The translations under genes and the position numbers were made by a program. Below are positions 11,170 through 24,089 of a stretch of DNA of 64,000 nt, in pieces (within the stretch, counting starts at the first letter, position 1; the number at the start of each line of letters is the position of its first letter). The notes below the pieces were generated by a model. It saw only the letters and a list, made by a program, of their open reading frames with translations, was not told the DNA's origin and did no database searches. The DNA is from Aquipseudomonas alcaligenes NBRC 14159 (lineage in GTDB: Bacteria > Pseudomonadota > Gammaproteobacteria > Pseudomonadales > Pseudomonadaceae): NCBI RefSeq assembly GCF_000467105.1, contig NZ_BATI01000003.1, positions 124,001 through 188,000 on the forward strand, read 5' to 3'.

Positions 11170-11222
11170 TGCCGCCGACCGCAGTGCTGCGCAGAATGGC
11201 CGCACAACAACAAGGAGGCGTC

Positions 11223-13601
11223 ATGAAACGCAGTCTGACCATCCTCGCCGTGGTGGTTGCCACGACAGCCGCCGGCAGTGCCTGGTACATCGACAACAAA
11301 CTGCCGGTGCGCGACGGCGCGCTACCCCTGGCCGGCCTGCAGGCGCCAGTGCAGGTGCGCTACGACGAGCGCGGCGTGCCGCATATCCAGGCCCAGAACG
11401 AGGCCGACCTGTACCGCGCGCTGGGCTTCGTCCACGCCCAGGACCGCCTGTTCCAGATGGAGCTGCTGCGCCGCCTGGCGCGTGGCGAGCTGGCCGAGGT
11501 GCTGGGGCCCAAGCTGGTCGATACCGACCGCCTGTTCCGCAGTCTGGGCATCCGCCAGCATGCCGACCGTTACGTACAGAACCTCGACCGCAACAGCCCC
11601 TCGGTGAAGGCGCTGCAGGCCTACCTGGACGGCATCAACCAGTTCCAGGCCAGCCGCCCGCTGCCGGTGGAGTTCGATCTGCTGGGCATCGAGAAACGCC
11701 CCTTCAGCCTCGAGGACACGGTGTCCGTGGCCGGCTACATGGCCTACAGCTTCGCCGCCGCCTTCCGCACCGAGCCGGTGCTGACCCAGGTACGCGACCA
11801 GCTCGGCGCGGACTACCTGAAGGTATTCGATCTCGACTGGCACCCTGGCGGCGCCGTTGCTCAGCGCCTTGGCCGCGACGACTGGCGAGCCCTCGACAGC
11901 CTGGCCCGCCTCAGCCTGCAGGCGCTGGAAGACGCCGGCCTGCCGCAATTCGAGGGCAGCAATGCCTGGGCGGTGGCCGGCAGCCGTACTGCCAGCGGCA
12001 AGCCGCTGCTGGCCGGCGATCCGCACATTCGTTTCGCCGCGCCGGCGGTGTGGTACGAGGCGCACCTGAGCTACCCCGGCTTCGAGCTGTACGGTCACCA
12101 CCAGGCGCTCAACCCCTACGCCTCGCTCGGCCACAACCAGCAGTTCGCCTGGAGCCTGACCATGTTCCAGAACGACGATCTCGACCTGATCGCCGAGCAG
12201 GTCAATCCGGACAATCCCAACCAGGTGTCGATCAACGGTCAGTGGGTCGACCTGCAGAGCCGCGAGGAGACGATCAGGGTCAAGGGCGGCGAGGACGTCA
12301 GCATCACCCTGCGCCGCTCGCCGCACGGCCCGATCGTCAACGACGCCCTGGCCAATCCCGGCCAGACGCCCATCGCCATGTGGTGGGCCTTCCTCGAAAC
12401 CGAGAACCCGATCCTCGACGCCTTCTACCAGCTCAACCGCGCCGACAGTCTGGCCAAGGCCCGCGCCGCCGTCGCGCAGATCCACGCTCCCGGCCTCAAC
12501 GTGATCTATGCCAACGCCAGCGGCGACATCGGCTGGTGGGCCGCCGGCAAGCTGCCGCAGCGCCCGGCCGGGGTGAACCCGAGCTTCATCCTCGATGGCA
12601 GCAACGGCGAGGCGGACAAGCCCGGTTTCCTGCCGTTCGCCGCCAACCCGCAGGAGGAGAACCCGGCGCGCGGCTACATCGTCTCCGCCAACTACCAGCC
12701 CGACTCGCCGACCGGCGCGGCCATCCCCGGTTACTACAACCTGGCCGACCGTGGCGTGCGCCTGAACCAGCGCCTGGCCCAGGCGGACGTGAAGTGGGAT
12801 ACCCACAACAGCCAGGCGCTGCAGCTGGACGACGGCACCGGCTACGGCCCGCGCCTGCTGGCGCCGATCCTCGCCGACCTGCGCGCGGCGGCAGCCAGTG
12901 ACGAGGAACGCGGCCTGGTCGAGCAGCTGGCGGCCTGGGACGGCGGCCATCCGCTGGAGTCCACCGCCGCCACCCTGTTTAACCAGCTCACCTACGAGCT
13001 GGCCAGGCAGGCCATGCATGACGAGCTGGGCGATGCCTTCTTCGACAGCCTGCTGCAGACCCGCGTGCTCGACACCGCCCTGCCCCGCCTGAGCGCCGAT
13101 GCTGCCTCGCCCTGGTGGGACAGGCGCGGCAGCGAAGCCGTGGAGAGCCGCGCCGATACGGTCAAGGCCGCCTGGCAGGCCAGCCTCGCCCATCTGCGCC
13201 AGCGCTTCGGTACGGACAGCCGCCAGTGGGCCTGGGGCAAGGGCCATACGCTGACCCATGAACACCCGCTGGGCGCGCAGCAGCCGCTGCACCTGCTGTT
13301 CAACGTCGGCCCCTTCGCCGTGCCCGGCGGCCACGAAGTGCCGAACAACCTGTCGCATCGGGTCGGCCCGGCGCCCTGGTCAGTGGTCTACGGCCCCTCG
13401 ACCCGGCGCCTGGTCGACCTGGCCGCCGCCGACCAGGCGCTGGGCATCAACCCGACAGGGCAAAGCGGTGTGCCGTTCGACGGACATTACGCGGACCAGG
13501 CCGAGGCTTATGTAGCCGGGCAGTACCTGCCGATGTATTTCGCCGAAGCGGATGTGCAGGCCCACACCCGCGGCACACTGGAACTGCACCCCGTCGACTG
13601 A
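11223..13601 (+). CDS. hacB: Penicillin acylase family protein, likely acyl-homoserine lactone acylase HacB
   Basis: A 792-residue Ntn-hydrolase precursor. It has an N-terminal membrane/signal segment (ILAVVVATTAAGSAW), alpha chain, spacer, then the autocatalytic cleavage point G-SNAWAV with the beta-chain nucleophile at Ser246. The downstream motif SRTASGKPLLAGDPH and the beta-chain Asn region (GLNVIYANASGDIGWW) are conserved. The family hydrolyses amide bonds of penicillins or long-chain acyl-homoserine lactones in the periplasm. Its position next to spuH matches hacB (PA0305) in PAO1, which argues for quorum-signal degradation; the substrate is inferred. A strong AGGAGG precedes ATG 11223. 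Confidence 0.85.
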   Translation: MKRSLTILAVVVATTAAGSAWYIDNKLPVRDGALPLAGLQAPVQVRYDERGVPHIQAQNEADLYRALGFVHAQDRLFQMELLRRLARGELAEVLGPKLVDTDRLFRSLGIRQHADRYVQNLDRNSPSVKALQAYLDGINQFQASRPLPVEFDLLGIEKRPFSLEDTVSVAGYMAYSFAAAFRTEPVLTQVRDQLGADYLKVFDLDWHPGGAVAQRLGRDDWRALDSLARLSLQALEDAGLPQFEGSNAWAVAGSRTASGKPLLAGDPHIRFAAPAVWYEAHLSYPGFELYGHHQALNPYASLGHNQQFAWSLTMFQNDDLDLIAEQVNPDNPNQVSINGQWVDLQSREETIRVKGGEDVSITLRRSPHGPIVNDALANPGQTPIAMWWAFLETENPILDAFYQLNRADSLAKARAAVAQIHAPGLNVIYANASGDIGWWAAGKLPQRPAGVNPSFILDGSNGEADKPGFLPFAANPQEENPARGYIVSANYQPDSPTGAAIPGYYNLADRGVRLNQRLAQADVKWDTHNSQALQLDDGTGYGPRLLAPILADLRAAAASDEERGLVEQLAAWDGGHPLESTAATLFNQLTYELARQAMHDELGDAFFDSLLQTRVLDTALPRLSADAASPWWDRRGSEAVESRADTVKAAWQASLAHLRQRFGTDSRQWAWGKGHTLTHEHPLGAQQPLHLLFNVGPFAVPGGHEVPNNLSHRVGPAPWSVVYGPSTRRLVDLAAADQALGINPTGQSGVPFDGHYADQAEAYVAGQYLPMYFAEADVQAHTRGTLELHPVD

Positions 13602-13612
13602 GCGCCGCTGAC

Positions 13613-13675
13613 GAAAAAGGCCGCCCGATGGCGGCCTTTTTCTTGGCGCAGCAACCGCCCCAGGCGGCCCGGGCC
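13613..13675. repeat. 63-bp direct repeat, copy 1 (terminator plus spuH-tail-like sequence)
   Basis: This segment aligns without gaps to 14591-14653, with only about seven mismatches in 63 positions. Copy 2 consists of the spuH terminator plus the last codons of spuH; copy 1 here repeats both, although no spuH gene is attached. The pair flanks the secreted-protein gene at 13683-14474. Confidence 0.85.
13614..13641. terminator. Bidirectional terminator after hacB
   Basis: Stem GGCCGCC (13619-13625) / GGCGGCC (13630-13636) with loop CGAT, an A-run before and a T-run after, so it can act on both strands. It lies 12 bases after the hacB stop and downstream of the secreted-protein gene on the minus strand. 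Confidence 0.85.
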
Positions 13676-13682
13676 ATTTCCC

Positions 13683-14474
13683 TTAGCGGTTACTGACGCA
13701 TTGATACAGCTGGGCACGCGCGGCCAAGCCATCGGTCCAGTCGATATCTGCCACCGCATGCCCACCCATCTCGACGACGAAATGCTCAACGTCCAGCATG
13801 GTGTTCAGCGCCGCGTCGATGTTCGGCACGGTCAGGCCGAGCGCACCGGCGGGAATATTCGGTACCGAGAAATTCAACGCATTCACCGACTGCGGCTGAT
13901 ACTTCGACTGTTTGAGTGTCACGGCAACGGTTTGCGTCTCCGCAGGCCGGGGAATATCCGCACTCCAGAAGATCAGCATTCCGCCCTGATAGGCCTTGCC
14001 AGGGCCGACAATACTGACTGCGCCACCCGCCTTGCTCCACATGGCCACGCAATTGTCTCCGGGCGCCGAATCCTTCCTGCCCTGAAAGATTTTCCATTCA
14101 CCCTGCTGGTAGCGCTGGTACTCCGGGTCCGCCTCCAGCTTCTGCAGTTTGGCTTCGGCTTCCTGCATCTGTTTCTGGAGTTCGGCGTTTCTGGCCGCCT
14201 GCTCGTTGATGGCAATGCTCATGGCGTCGTAACTGGGCGGTGCAGGGTCGGCAAAAATATTGCAGCCGTCACAGCGGTAGCCGGCATAGCCACCGCCGGA
14301 GCTGTCAGACCCGCCACCGGTGGCCACGCACAGCGGAACCGCGGCAACGCCATGGGTGCCACCGCCAACACCGATCTGCTGTTCTCCAGGCCCGGGGCCA
14401 CCCGGGCACGGATAGTTCGCCAATGCCGGTTGCGCGATCAAGCCAAGCGCGGCCAGTAGAAGAAATCTCACCAT
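13683..14474 (-). CDS. Secreted protein of unknown function with central coiled coil
   Basis: 263 residues: signal peptide MVRFLLLAALGLIAQPALA, a Gly/Cys-rich N-terminal segment (YPCPGGPGPGEQQIGVGGG; CVATGGGSDSSGGG; RCDGC), a short coiled coil (about residues 86-120, EQAARNAELQKQMQEAEAKL), then a probable beta-rich domain with GDNCVAMWSKAGGAVSIVGPG. I do not recognise a family. Base composition is visibly less GC-biased at third positions than in the neighbouring hacB and spuH. It lies between two 63-bp direct repeats, so it looks like an insertion between the ancestral convergent pair hacB/spuH. Confidence 0.75.
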   Translation of the reverse strand: MVRFLLLAALGLIAQPALANYPCPGGPGPGEQQIGVGGGTHGVAAVPLCVATGGGSDSSGGGYAGYRCDGCNIFADPAPPSYDAMSIAINEQAARNAELQKQMQEAEAKLQKLEADPEYQRYQQGEWKIFQGRKDSAPGDNCVAMWSKAGGAVSIVGPGKAYQGGMLIFWSADIPRPAETQTVAVTLKQSKYQPQSVNALNFSVPNIPAGALGLTVPNIDAALNTMLDVEHFVVEMGGHAVADIDWTDGLAARAQLYQCVSNR

Positions 14475-14590
14475 GTTGTTCTGCTTCCATTCATTTTCAG
14501 GGGCTGCTGTGCAACAAGCTTATTGAATTGAAGCCCGGGCAACATGAATAACCCCGGCAGAAGGTGATAGCGCCCACATTTCGCAGCCAT

Positions 14591-14620
14591 GAAAAAAGCC
14601 GCCCGAAGGCGGCCTTTTTC
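14591..14620. terminator. Bidirectional terminator of the spu operon
   Basis: Stem of GCCGCC / GGCGGC with a CGAA loop, flanked by A6 on the left and T5 on the right, 18 bases after the spuH stop on the minus strand. Nearly identical to the hairpin at 13614-13641. Confidence 0.85.
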
Positions 14621-14653
14621 ATGGCGCAGCAACCGCCTTACGCGGCCTGGGCC
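14591..14653. repeat. 63-bp direct repeat, copy 2 (spuH end and terminator)
   Basis: The native copy: bases 14638-14653 are the last codons and stop of spuH, and 14591-14620 is its terminator. It is repeated at 13613-13675, 978 bases away. Confidence 0.85.
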
Positions 14654-15516
14654 GGCTTCCAGTTGGAGCCGGACGCTTCCTGGGCCATGGCCTCCATGGC
14701 CTGCTGGATGGCGCGCTTGCGGCGCTCCTCGGCCTGGCGGGTGAAGTACCAGGCGAGGAAGGTGAACAGCGATACGCTCAGCAGGATCAGGCTGGCGATC
14801 GCGTTGATCTCCGGCTTCACGCCCAGGCGCACGGCGGAGAACACTTCCATCGGCAGGGTGGTCGAGCCCGGTCCGGAGACGAAGCTGGCCAGCACCAGGT
14901 CGTCCAGCGACAGGGCGAAGGACATCATGCCGCCAGCGGCCAGCGAAGGCGCGATCATCGGGATGGTGATCAGGAAGAACACCTTCCACGGCTTGGCGCC
15001 CAGGTCCATGGCCGCTTCCTCGATGGACAGGTCGAGCTCGCGCAGGCGCGCCGACACCACTACCGCCACGTAGGCCGAGCAGAAAGTGGTGTGGGCGATC
15101 CAGATGGTCACGATGCCACGCTCCTGCGGCCAGCCGATCAGCTGGGCCATGGCCACGAACAGCAGCAGCAGAGACAGACCGGTGATCACTTCCGGCATCA
15201 CCAGCGGTGCGGTAACCAGGCCACCGAACAGGGTGCGGCCCTTGAAGCGGGTGACCCGGGTCAGCACGAAGGCGGCCAGGGTACCCAGTGCCACGGCCGC
15301 CACGGCGGTGTACAGGGCGATCTCCAGGGAACGCCCCACCGAGCCCATCAGCTGGCTGTTGTCGAGCAGGCCGGCGTACCACTTGATCGACCAGCCACCC
15401 CACACGGTCACCAGCTTGGAGGCGTTGAAGGAGTAGATCACCATGATCAGCATGGGCAGGTAGATGAAGGCCAGGCCTACCCAGAGCATGACGTTGGAGA
15501 AGCTGAGCTTTTTCAT
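14638..15516 (-). CDS. spuH: Polyamine ABC transporter permease SpuH
   Basis: A 292-residue inner-membrane permease of the PotC/PotI type with six predicted helices. The EAA loop (EEAAMDLGAKPWKVFFLITIPMIAPSL) contacts the ATPase. It is the last gene of the spu transport set; its ATG overlaps the spuG stop by 4 bases (ATGA), indicating translational coupling. With SpuF, SpuG and the binding proteins SpuD/SpuE it imports putrescine and spermidine. Confidence 0.96.
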   Translation of the reverse strand: MKKLSFSNVMLWVGLAFIYLPMLIMVIYSFNASKLVTVWGGWSIKWYAGLLDNSQLMGSVGRSLEIALYTAVAAVALGTLAAFVLTRVTRFKGRTLFGGLVTAPLVMPEVITGLSLLLLFVAMAQLIGWPQERGIVTIWIAHTTFCSAYVAVVVSARLRELDLSIEEAAMDLGAKPWKVFFLITIPMIAPSLAAGGMMSFALSLDDLVLASFVSGPGSTTLPMEVFSAVRLGVKPEINAIASLILLSVSLFTFLAWYFTRQAEERRKRAIQQAMEAMAQEASGSNWKPAQAA

Positions 15517-16421
15517 GCGCGACCCTCCATCTCTTTAGCTTGGTTGCGGTTGAACCAGATGATCGGGCCCATGAGGATCGCCAGCATGATCACCGCCAGG
15601 GCGGACGCCACCGGCCAGTCGCGGTTGTTGAAGAACTCCTGCCACAGCACCTTGCCGATCATCAGGGTCTCCGGGCCGCCGAGCAGTTCGGGAATCACGA
15701 ACTCACCCACCGCCGGGATGAACACCAGCATGGAGCCGGCGATGATGCCGTTCTTCGACAGCGGCACGGTGATCTTCCAGAAGTTGTTGATGTTGCTCGA
15801 ACCCAGGTCCGATGCCGCTTCCAGCAGGCTCATGTCGTGCTTCACCAGGTTGGCGTAGAGCGGCAGGATCATGAACGGCAGGTACGAGTAGACGATGCCG
15901 ATGTACACCGCCAGGTTGGTGTTGAGGATCTGCAGCGGCTGGTCGATCAGCCCGATGCCCTGCAGGAAGCCGTTGAGCAGGCCGTTGTTGCTGAGGATGC
16001 CCATCCAGGCGTAGACGCGGATCAGGATCGCGGTCCAGGTCGGCATCATGATCAGCAGCAGCAGCACGGTCTGTGCTTCCTTGCTGGCGCGGGCAATGGC
16101 GTAGGCCATCGGGTAGCCGAGCAGCAGGCACAGCAGGGTGCTGATGAAGGCCATCTTCAGCGAGCCGAGGTAGGCCGAGATGTACAGCTCGTCCTCGCCC
16201 AGCAGCACGTAGTTGCCCAGGTTGAGCAGGATCGACAGCTGATTGTCGGCCCAGCTGTAGATTTCCGTGTACGGCGGAATGGCCACGTCGGCTTCGGCGA
16301 AGCTGATCTTCAGGACGATGAAGAACGGCAGCAGGAAGAACAGGAACAGCCAGAAGAAGGGCACACCGATCACGGCATGCCGCCCGGTGGGCAGGTAGCG
16401 TTTCAGTTTGCCGATCTTCAT
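15513..16421 (-). CDS. spuG: Polyamine ABC transporter permease SpuG
   Basis: A 302-residue permease of the PotB/PotH type. A strongly hydrophobic first helix follows a short basic N-terminus, and the EAA loop is LEAASDLGSSNINNFWKITVPLSKNG. The start ATG at 16421 overlaps the spuF stop by 4 bases, as does its own end with spuH, so spuF, spuG and spuH are translated as a coupled block. It forms the membrane channel with SpuH. Confidence 0.96.
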   Translation of the reverse strand: MKIGKLKRYLPTGRHAVIGVPFFWLFLFFLLPFFIVLKISFAEADVAIPPYTEIYSWADNQLSILLNLGNYVLLGEDELYISAYLGSLKMAFISTLLCLLLGYPMAYAIARASKEAQTVLLLLIMMPTWTAILIRVYAWMGILSNNGLLNGFLQGIGLIDQPLQILNTNLAVYIGIVYSYLPFMILPLYANLVKHDMSLLEAASDLGSSNINNFWKITVPLSKNGIIAGSMLVFIPAVGEFVIPELLGGPETLMIGKVLWQEFFNNRDWPVASALAVIMLAILMGPIIWFNRNQAKEMEGRA

Positions 16422-17572
16422 GATTGCAGTACCACGCCGCTGTCGTCTTCCCAGTAAACCACCACCGCGTCGTCCCAGGTCGGACGCTTGCCGCGGCGCT
16501 CGGCGTTGGCGATGAAGCACTGCACGATCTGCCCGGAGCTGAGCTTGACGTAGTACACCGAATGGCCACCGAGGTAGGCGATGTCGTGCACGGTGCCATT
16601 GCACCAGTTGTAGTTCGGATGCTCGTGATCGGCCGGCAGCTGCGTGGCCATCAGCAGCTTCTCCGGACGCAGGGCGTAGCTGACCGACTTGTTCTCGGCG
16701 CGGGTACTGACGCCGTGGCCGATGTAGATCGGCTTGTCCAGCTGCGGGCAGCTGATGATGGCGTGGTCGGCCTCGTCGGTGGTGATCACCCCGTCGAACA
16801 GGTTGACGCTGCCGATGAACTCGCAGACCAGGCGGCTGGCCGGGGTCTCGTAGATGTCGATCGGGCTGCCGGTCTGGGCAATCCAGCCGAGGTGCATGAT
16901 GGCGATGCGCTGGGCCATGGTCATGGCCTCTTCCTGGTCATGGGTCACCATCACGCAGGTCACGCCGACGCGTTCGATGATCTCGACAAGCTCAAGCTGC
17001 ATCTGCGAACGCAGCTTCTTGTCCAGAGCACCCATGGGCTCGTCGAGCAGCAGCAGCTTCGGACGCTTGGCCAACGAACGGGCCAGGGCCACACGCTGAC
17101 GCTGGCCGCCGGACAGCTGGTGCGGCTTGCGCTTGGCGTACTGGGTCATGTGCACCAGCTTGAGCATCTCGGCCACGCGCTCGTCGATCTCGGCCTGCGG
17201 CAGCTTGTCCTGCTTGAGGCCGAAGGCGATGTTCTGCGCCACGGTCATGTGCGGGAACAGTGCGTAGGACTGGAACATCATGTTGATCGGCCGCTCGTAG
17301 GGCGGCATGTCGGTGATGTCCACGCCGTCGAGCAGGATGCGCCCGGAGGTGGGGCGCTCGAAGCCGGCGAGCATGCGCAGCAGGGTCGACTTGCCCGAAC
17401 CGGAGCCACCGAGCAGGGCGAAGATCTCGCCCTTGTTGATGGTCAGCGAGACGTCATCGACCGCCACGGTCTCGTCGAATTTCTTGGTCACGCGGTCGAT
17501 CTTGACCAGCACCTCTTTGGGTTGCTGGTTGCCCTCAAGGGCTTTCTTGTAGGCGCTGGAGGCAACGGCCAT
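16418..17572 (-). CDS. spuF: Polyamine ABC transporter ATP-binding protein SpuF
   Basis: 384 residues, PotA/PotG type. Walker A GGSGSGKST, Q-loop MFQSYALFPHMTV, signature [19 protein letters not shown], Walker B LLLLDEPMGALD and the H-loop VTHDQEEAM are intact. A C-terminal TOBE-type regulatory domain covers about residues 290-384. ATG 17572 (MAVASSAYKKAL) is chosen; the frame extends 20 codons further without a better ribosome site. It lies 56 bases downstream of spuE and energises uptake. Confidence 0.96.
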   Translation of the reverse strand: MAVASSAYKKALEGNQQPKEVLVKIDRVTKKFDETVAVDDVSLTINKGEIFALLGGSGSGKSTLLRMLAGFERPTSGRILLDGVDITDMPPYERPINMMFQSYALFPHMTVAQNIAFGLKQDKLPQAEIDERVAEMLKLVHMTQYAKRKPHQLSGGQRQRVALARSLAKRPKLLLLDEPMGALDKKLRSQMQLELVEIIERVGVTCVMVTHDQEEAMTMAQRIAIMHLGWIAQTGSPIDIYETPASRLVCEFIGSVNLFDGVITTDEADHAIISCPQLDKPIYIGHGVSTRAENKSVSYALRPEKLLMATQLPADHEHPNYNWCNGTVHDIAYLGGHSVYYVKLSSGQIVQCFIANAERRGKRPTWDDAVVVYWEDDSGVVLQS

Positions 17573-17628
17573 TTCCAAAACTCCCGGAAAGATAAATCGT
17601 GCCCGGCCGGCGAGGCCGGGCAGTGAAC

Positions 17629-21530
<3,902 letters not shown>

Positions 21531-21614
21531 AACAACACCTTTCTATACGCGAGCCGCCGGCGGCGACCCGATGAAATCCGTGGCAACGGGCGCGGCCTGC
21601 CGCGCCCGCCCCAA

Positions 21615-22973
21615 TCACACCGACAGCAGCAGGAACTCACGCTCCCAGGAGCTGATCACGCGCTTGAAGTTCTCGTGCTCGGCGCGCTTGACCGCGACGT
21701 AGCCACGTACGAACTTCTCGCCCAGGTACTTCTCGGCGTCCTTGCAGGCTTCCATACGCTCCAGTGCGCTCTCGATGGTCACCGGCAGGCGCAGGTTGCG
21801 GCGCTCGTAGCCGCGCCCCTTGACCGGCGCGCTCGGCTTGAGGCCCTCGACCATGCCGATGTAGCCGCACAGCAAGGAGGCCGCCAGCACCAGGTAGGGG
21901 TTGGCGTCGGCACCGGCCAGGCGGTTTTCCACGCGGCGGTTCTGCGGCGACGCTTCCGGCACGCGCAGGCCCACGGTGCGGTTCTCCTCGCCCCACTCGA
22001 CGTTCACCGGTGCCGAGGTATCCGGCAGGAAGCGGCGGAACGAGTTGACGTTCGGCGCGAACAGCGGCAGCACCTCGGGGATGTACTTCTGCAGGCCGCC
22101 GATGTGGTGCATGAACAGTTCGCTCATGGTGCCGTCGGCATTGGAGAACAGGTTCTTGCCGGTCTTGATGTCCACCACGCTCTGGTGAATGTGCATGGCG
22201 CTGCCCGGCTGATCGGTGATCGGCTTGGCCATAAAGGTGGCAGCGACATCGTGTTTCAGCGCGGCCTCGCGCATGGTGCGCTTGAACACGGTGATCTGGT
22301 CGGCCAGGTGCAGCGCGTCGCCGTGACGGAAGTTGATTTCCATCTGCGCCGGACCGTCTTCGTGAATCAGCGTGTCGAGGTCCAGGTCCTGCAGCTCGCA
22401 CCAGTCGTAGACGTCCTCGAACAGCGGGTCGAATTCGTTGGCCGCGTCGATGGAGAAGGACTGACGACCGACTTCCGGGCGGCCGGAGCGGCCCATCGGC
22501 GCGACCAGCGGGAAGTCCGGGTCGCTGTTGCGCTTGGTCAGGTAGAACTCCATCTCCGGCGCGACGATCGGCTTCCAGCCCTTGTCGGCGTAGAGTTTGA
22601 GAATCTTCTTGAGCACGTTGCGCGGCGACAGCTCGATCGGGTTGCCCTGCTTGTCGAAGGTGTCGTGGATCACCATCGCAGTGGGCTCGATGGCCCAGGG
22701 CACGAGGAACACGGCGTTCTCGTCGGGGCGGCAGAACATGTCGATGTCCGCCTCGTCGAGCAGCTCGTAATAGATGTCGTCCTCGACATAGTCGCCGGTC
22801 ACGGTCTGCAGCAGCACACTCTCGGGGAGGCGCATGCCCTTCTCGTCGAGAAACTTGTTGGTCGGCGAAATCTTGCCGCGCGCAATGCCGGTAAGATCGC
22901 TGATCAAGCATTCAACTTCGGTGATTTTGCGTTCTTTCAGCCAGCTGGTGAGCTGGTCTAGCTTGGTACTCAT
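21615..22973 (-). CDS. spuB: Gamma-glutamyl-polyamine synthetase SpuB (glutamine synthetase family)
   Basis: A 452-residue GS-family ligase. Metal/ATP motifs are VAPEMEFYL (Glu-x-Glu), MEINFRHGDALHLAD, GSAMHIHQS (His for metal n2) and NRLAGADANPYL. Family members join glutamate to polyamines (first step of the gamma-glutamylated pathway) rather than to ammonia; the N-terminus lacks the adenylylation features of GlnA. A paralogue, SpuI, lies at 24090. ATG 22973 has GAGG upstream. SpuA, the predicted downstream hydrolase, is the preceding gene. Confidence 0.93.
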   Translation of the reverse strand: MSTKLDQLTSWLKERKITEVECLISDLTGIARGKISPTNKFLDEKGMRLPESVLLQTVTGDYVEDDIYYELLDEADIDMFCRPDENAVFLVPWAIEPTAMVIHDTFDKQGNPIELSPRNVLKKILKLYADKGWKPIVAPEMEFYLTKRNSDPDFPLVAPMGRSGRPEVGRQSFSIDAANEFDPLFEDVYDWCELQDLDLDTLIHEDGPAQMEINFRHGDALHLADQITVFKRTMREAALKHDVAATFMAKPITDQPGSAMHIHQSVVDIKTGKNLFSNADGTMSELFMHHIGGLQKYIPEVLPLFAPNVNSFRRFLPDTSAPVNVEWGEENRTVGLRVPEASPQNRRVENRLAGADANPYLVLAASLLCGYIGMVEGLKPSAPVKGRGYERRNLRLPVTIESALERMEACKDAEKYLGEKFVRGYVAVKRAEHENFKRVISSWEREFLLLSV

Positions 22974-23060
22974 AGAGACCTCAGGGTTGTAGAGCGGCTA
23001 CTGCGGACCGGTTAAAGCCTAGCGAAACCTCCGAGCTTCGCCGACCGGTTGCTCACCTAC

Positions 23061-23813
23061 TCAGCGTTGCCCCGCCCTCTTCCTGCATGCCTCACCAAAG
23101 GCCTGGAAGATGGCGAGATAATTCGGGTTCGATCGCACCTGCCACTCCGGGTGCCACTGCACCCCGAGCGCGAAACTTGGCGCACCTTCGACGGAGAAGG
23201 CTTCGATCAACCCGTCAGGCGCCAGTGCTTCTACGCGAAGGCCCGGCGCCAGACGCTGAACGCCCTGGCCATGAATGGAATTGACTTGAATCTCGTCCGG
23301 CAAGCCGAGGCCGGCGAGCACCCCACCCGCCTGTACACGCACGGTGTGGCGGGGGGCATATTGCACTTCAACCGGCTGATCGGCCGGCTCGCGGTGGTCC
23401 ATCATGCCGGCCACTTCCTGCACACGCTGGTGCAGGCTGCCGCCGAAGGCCACGTTCATTTCCTGGAAGCCGCGACAGATGCCCAGCACCGGAATCCCGG
23501 CGTCGATGGCCTTGCGGATCAGCGGCAGGGTGGTGGCGTCGCGGAAGATATCGTGATGTGTGCCGGGCATGCTGGCCGGGCCACTATAATGATGAGGTTC
23601 GACATTGGACGGCGAACCGGTGAACAGCAGGCCGTCGACGCTGGCCAGCAGGGTGTCGTGATCGATCAGCTCGCCCAGCGCCGGAATCACCAGGGGCAGC
23701 GCTTCGGCCCCCACCGCCACGGCGCGTACGTATTTGTCGCCGACTATGTGGTTGGGATGCAGACCGACCTGCTTGGTGCAGGCCGTGACGCCGATGATCG
23801 GCAGGCGCAACAT
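23061..23813 (-). CDS. spuA: Gamma-glutamyl-GABA hydrolase SpuA (class I glutamine amidotransferase-like)
   Basis: A 250-residue PuuD-type hydrolase. The nucleophile elbow GICRGFQEMN holds the catalytic Cys (about 114) and QWHPEWQ the catalytic His/Glu. It releases GABA from gamma-glutamyl-GABA in polyamine breakdown. It is the first gene of the minus-strand spu operon; spuB starts 87 bases downstream. The upstream 276 bases are shared with divergent spuI and contain a palindromic operator candidate 47 bases before the start codon. Confidence 0.95.
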   Translation of the reverse strand: MLRLPIIGVTACTKQVGLHPNHIVGDKYVRAVAVGAEALPLVIPALGELIDHDTLLASVDGLLFTGSPSNVEPHHYSGPASMPGTHHDIFRDATTLPLIRKAIDAGIPVLGICRGFQEMNVAFGGSLHQRVQEVAGMMDHREPADQPVEVQYAPRHTVRVQAGGVLAGLGLPDEIQVNSIHGQGVQRLAPGLRVEALAPDGLIEAFSVEGAPSFALGVQWHPEWQVRSNPNYLAIFQAFGEACRKRAGQR

Positions 23814-23859
23814 GGGACACCCGTTCTTATGCTGTTGTCAGGTGAGGCCGAGATTAGCC

Positions 23860-23879
23860 TTGTTCAATTTATTACACAA
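23860..23879. promoter_or_regulatory. Interrupted palindrome upstream of spuA (polyamine-regulator operator candidate)
   Basis: The 20 bases follow the exact symmetric pattern TTGT-N2-AAT-N2-ATT-N2-ACAA, in the only AT-rich part of the spuA/spuI gap. From memory the E. coli PuuR site also contains TGTTCA, which occurs here at 23861-23866; pseudomonads carry a PuuR-like repressor, PauR, encoded elsewhere. Identity of the regulator is inferred. Confidence 0.5.
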
Positions 23880-24089
23880 TAGGGCTGTAAAAAATCGAAC
23901 ACAGGCGGCTGAGCAGCAGGCTGCACAAGGCTGACCAGCGGGTCTGAAAACCTTGTAATGCCCCAAAACTGGCCATCGAGCCCCGTTTCAGGGCAAAATG
24001 GGACGCTATTGACAGCCCAGGGTGTTTGAGATTGACTCAGGGCTGCTTAAGCGAATGATTGAAATTTTTAACAATAAAGGTGTTGCATC

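Noticed and set aside
23981-24089. Sigma54 promoter upstream of spuI
   Set aside because: No GG-N10-GC element of acceptable match; a TTGACA at 24009 lacks a good -10 as well.
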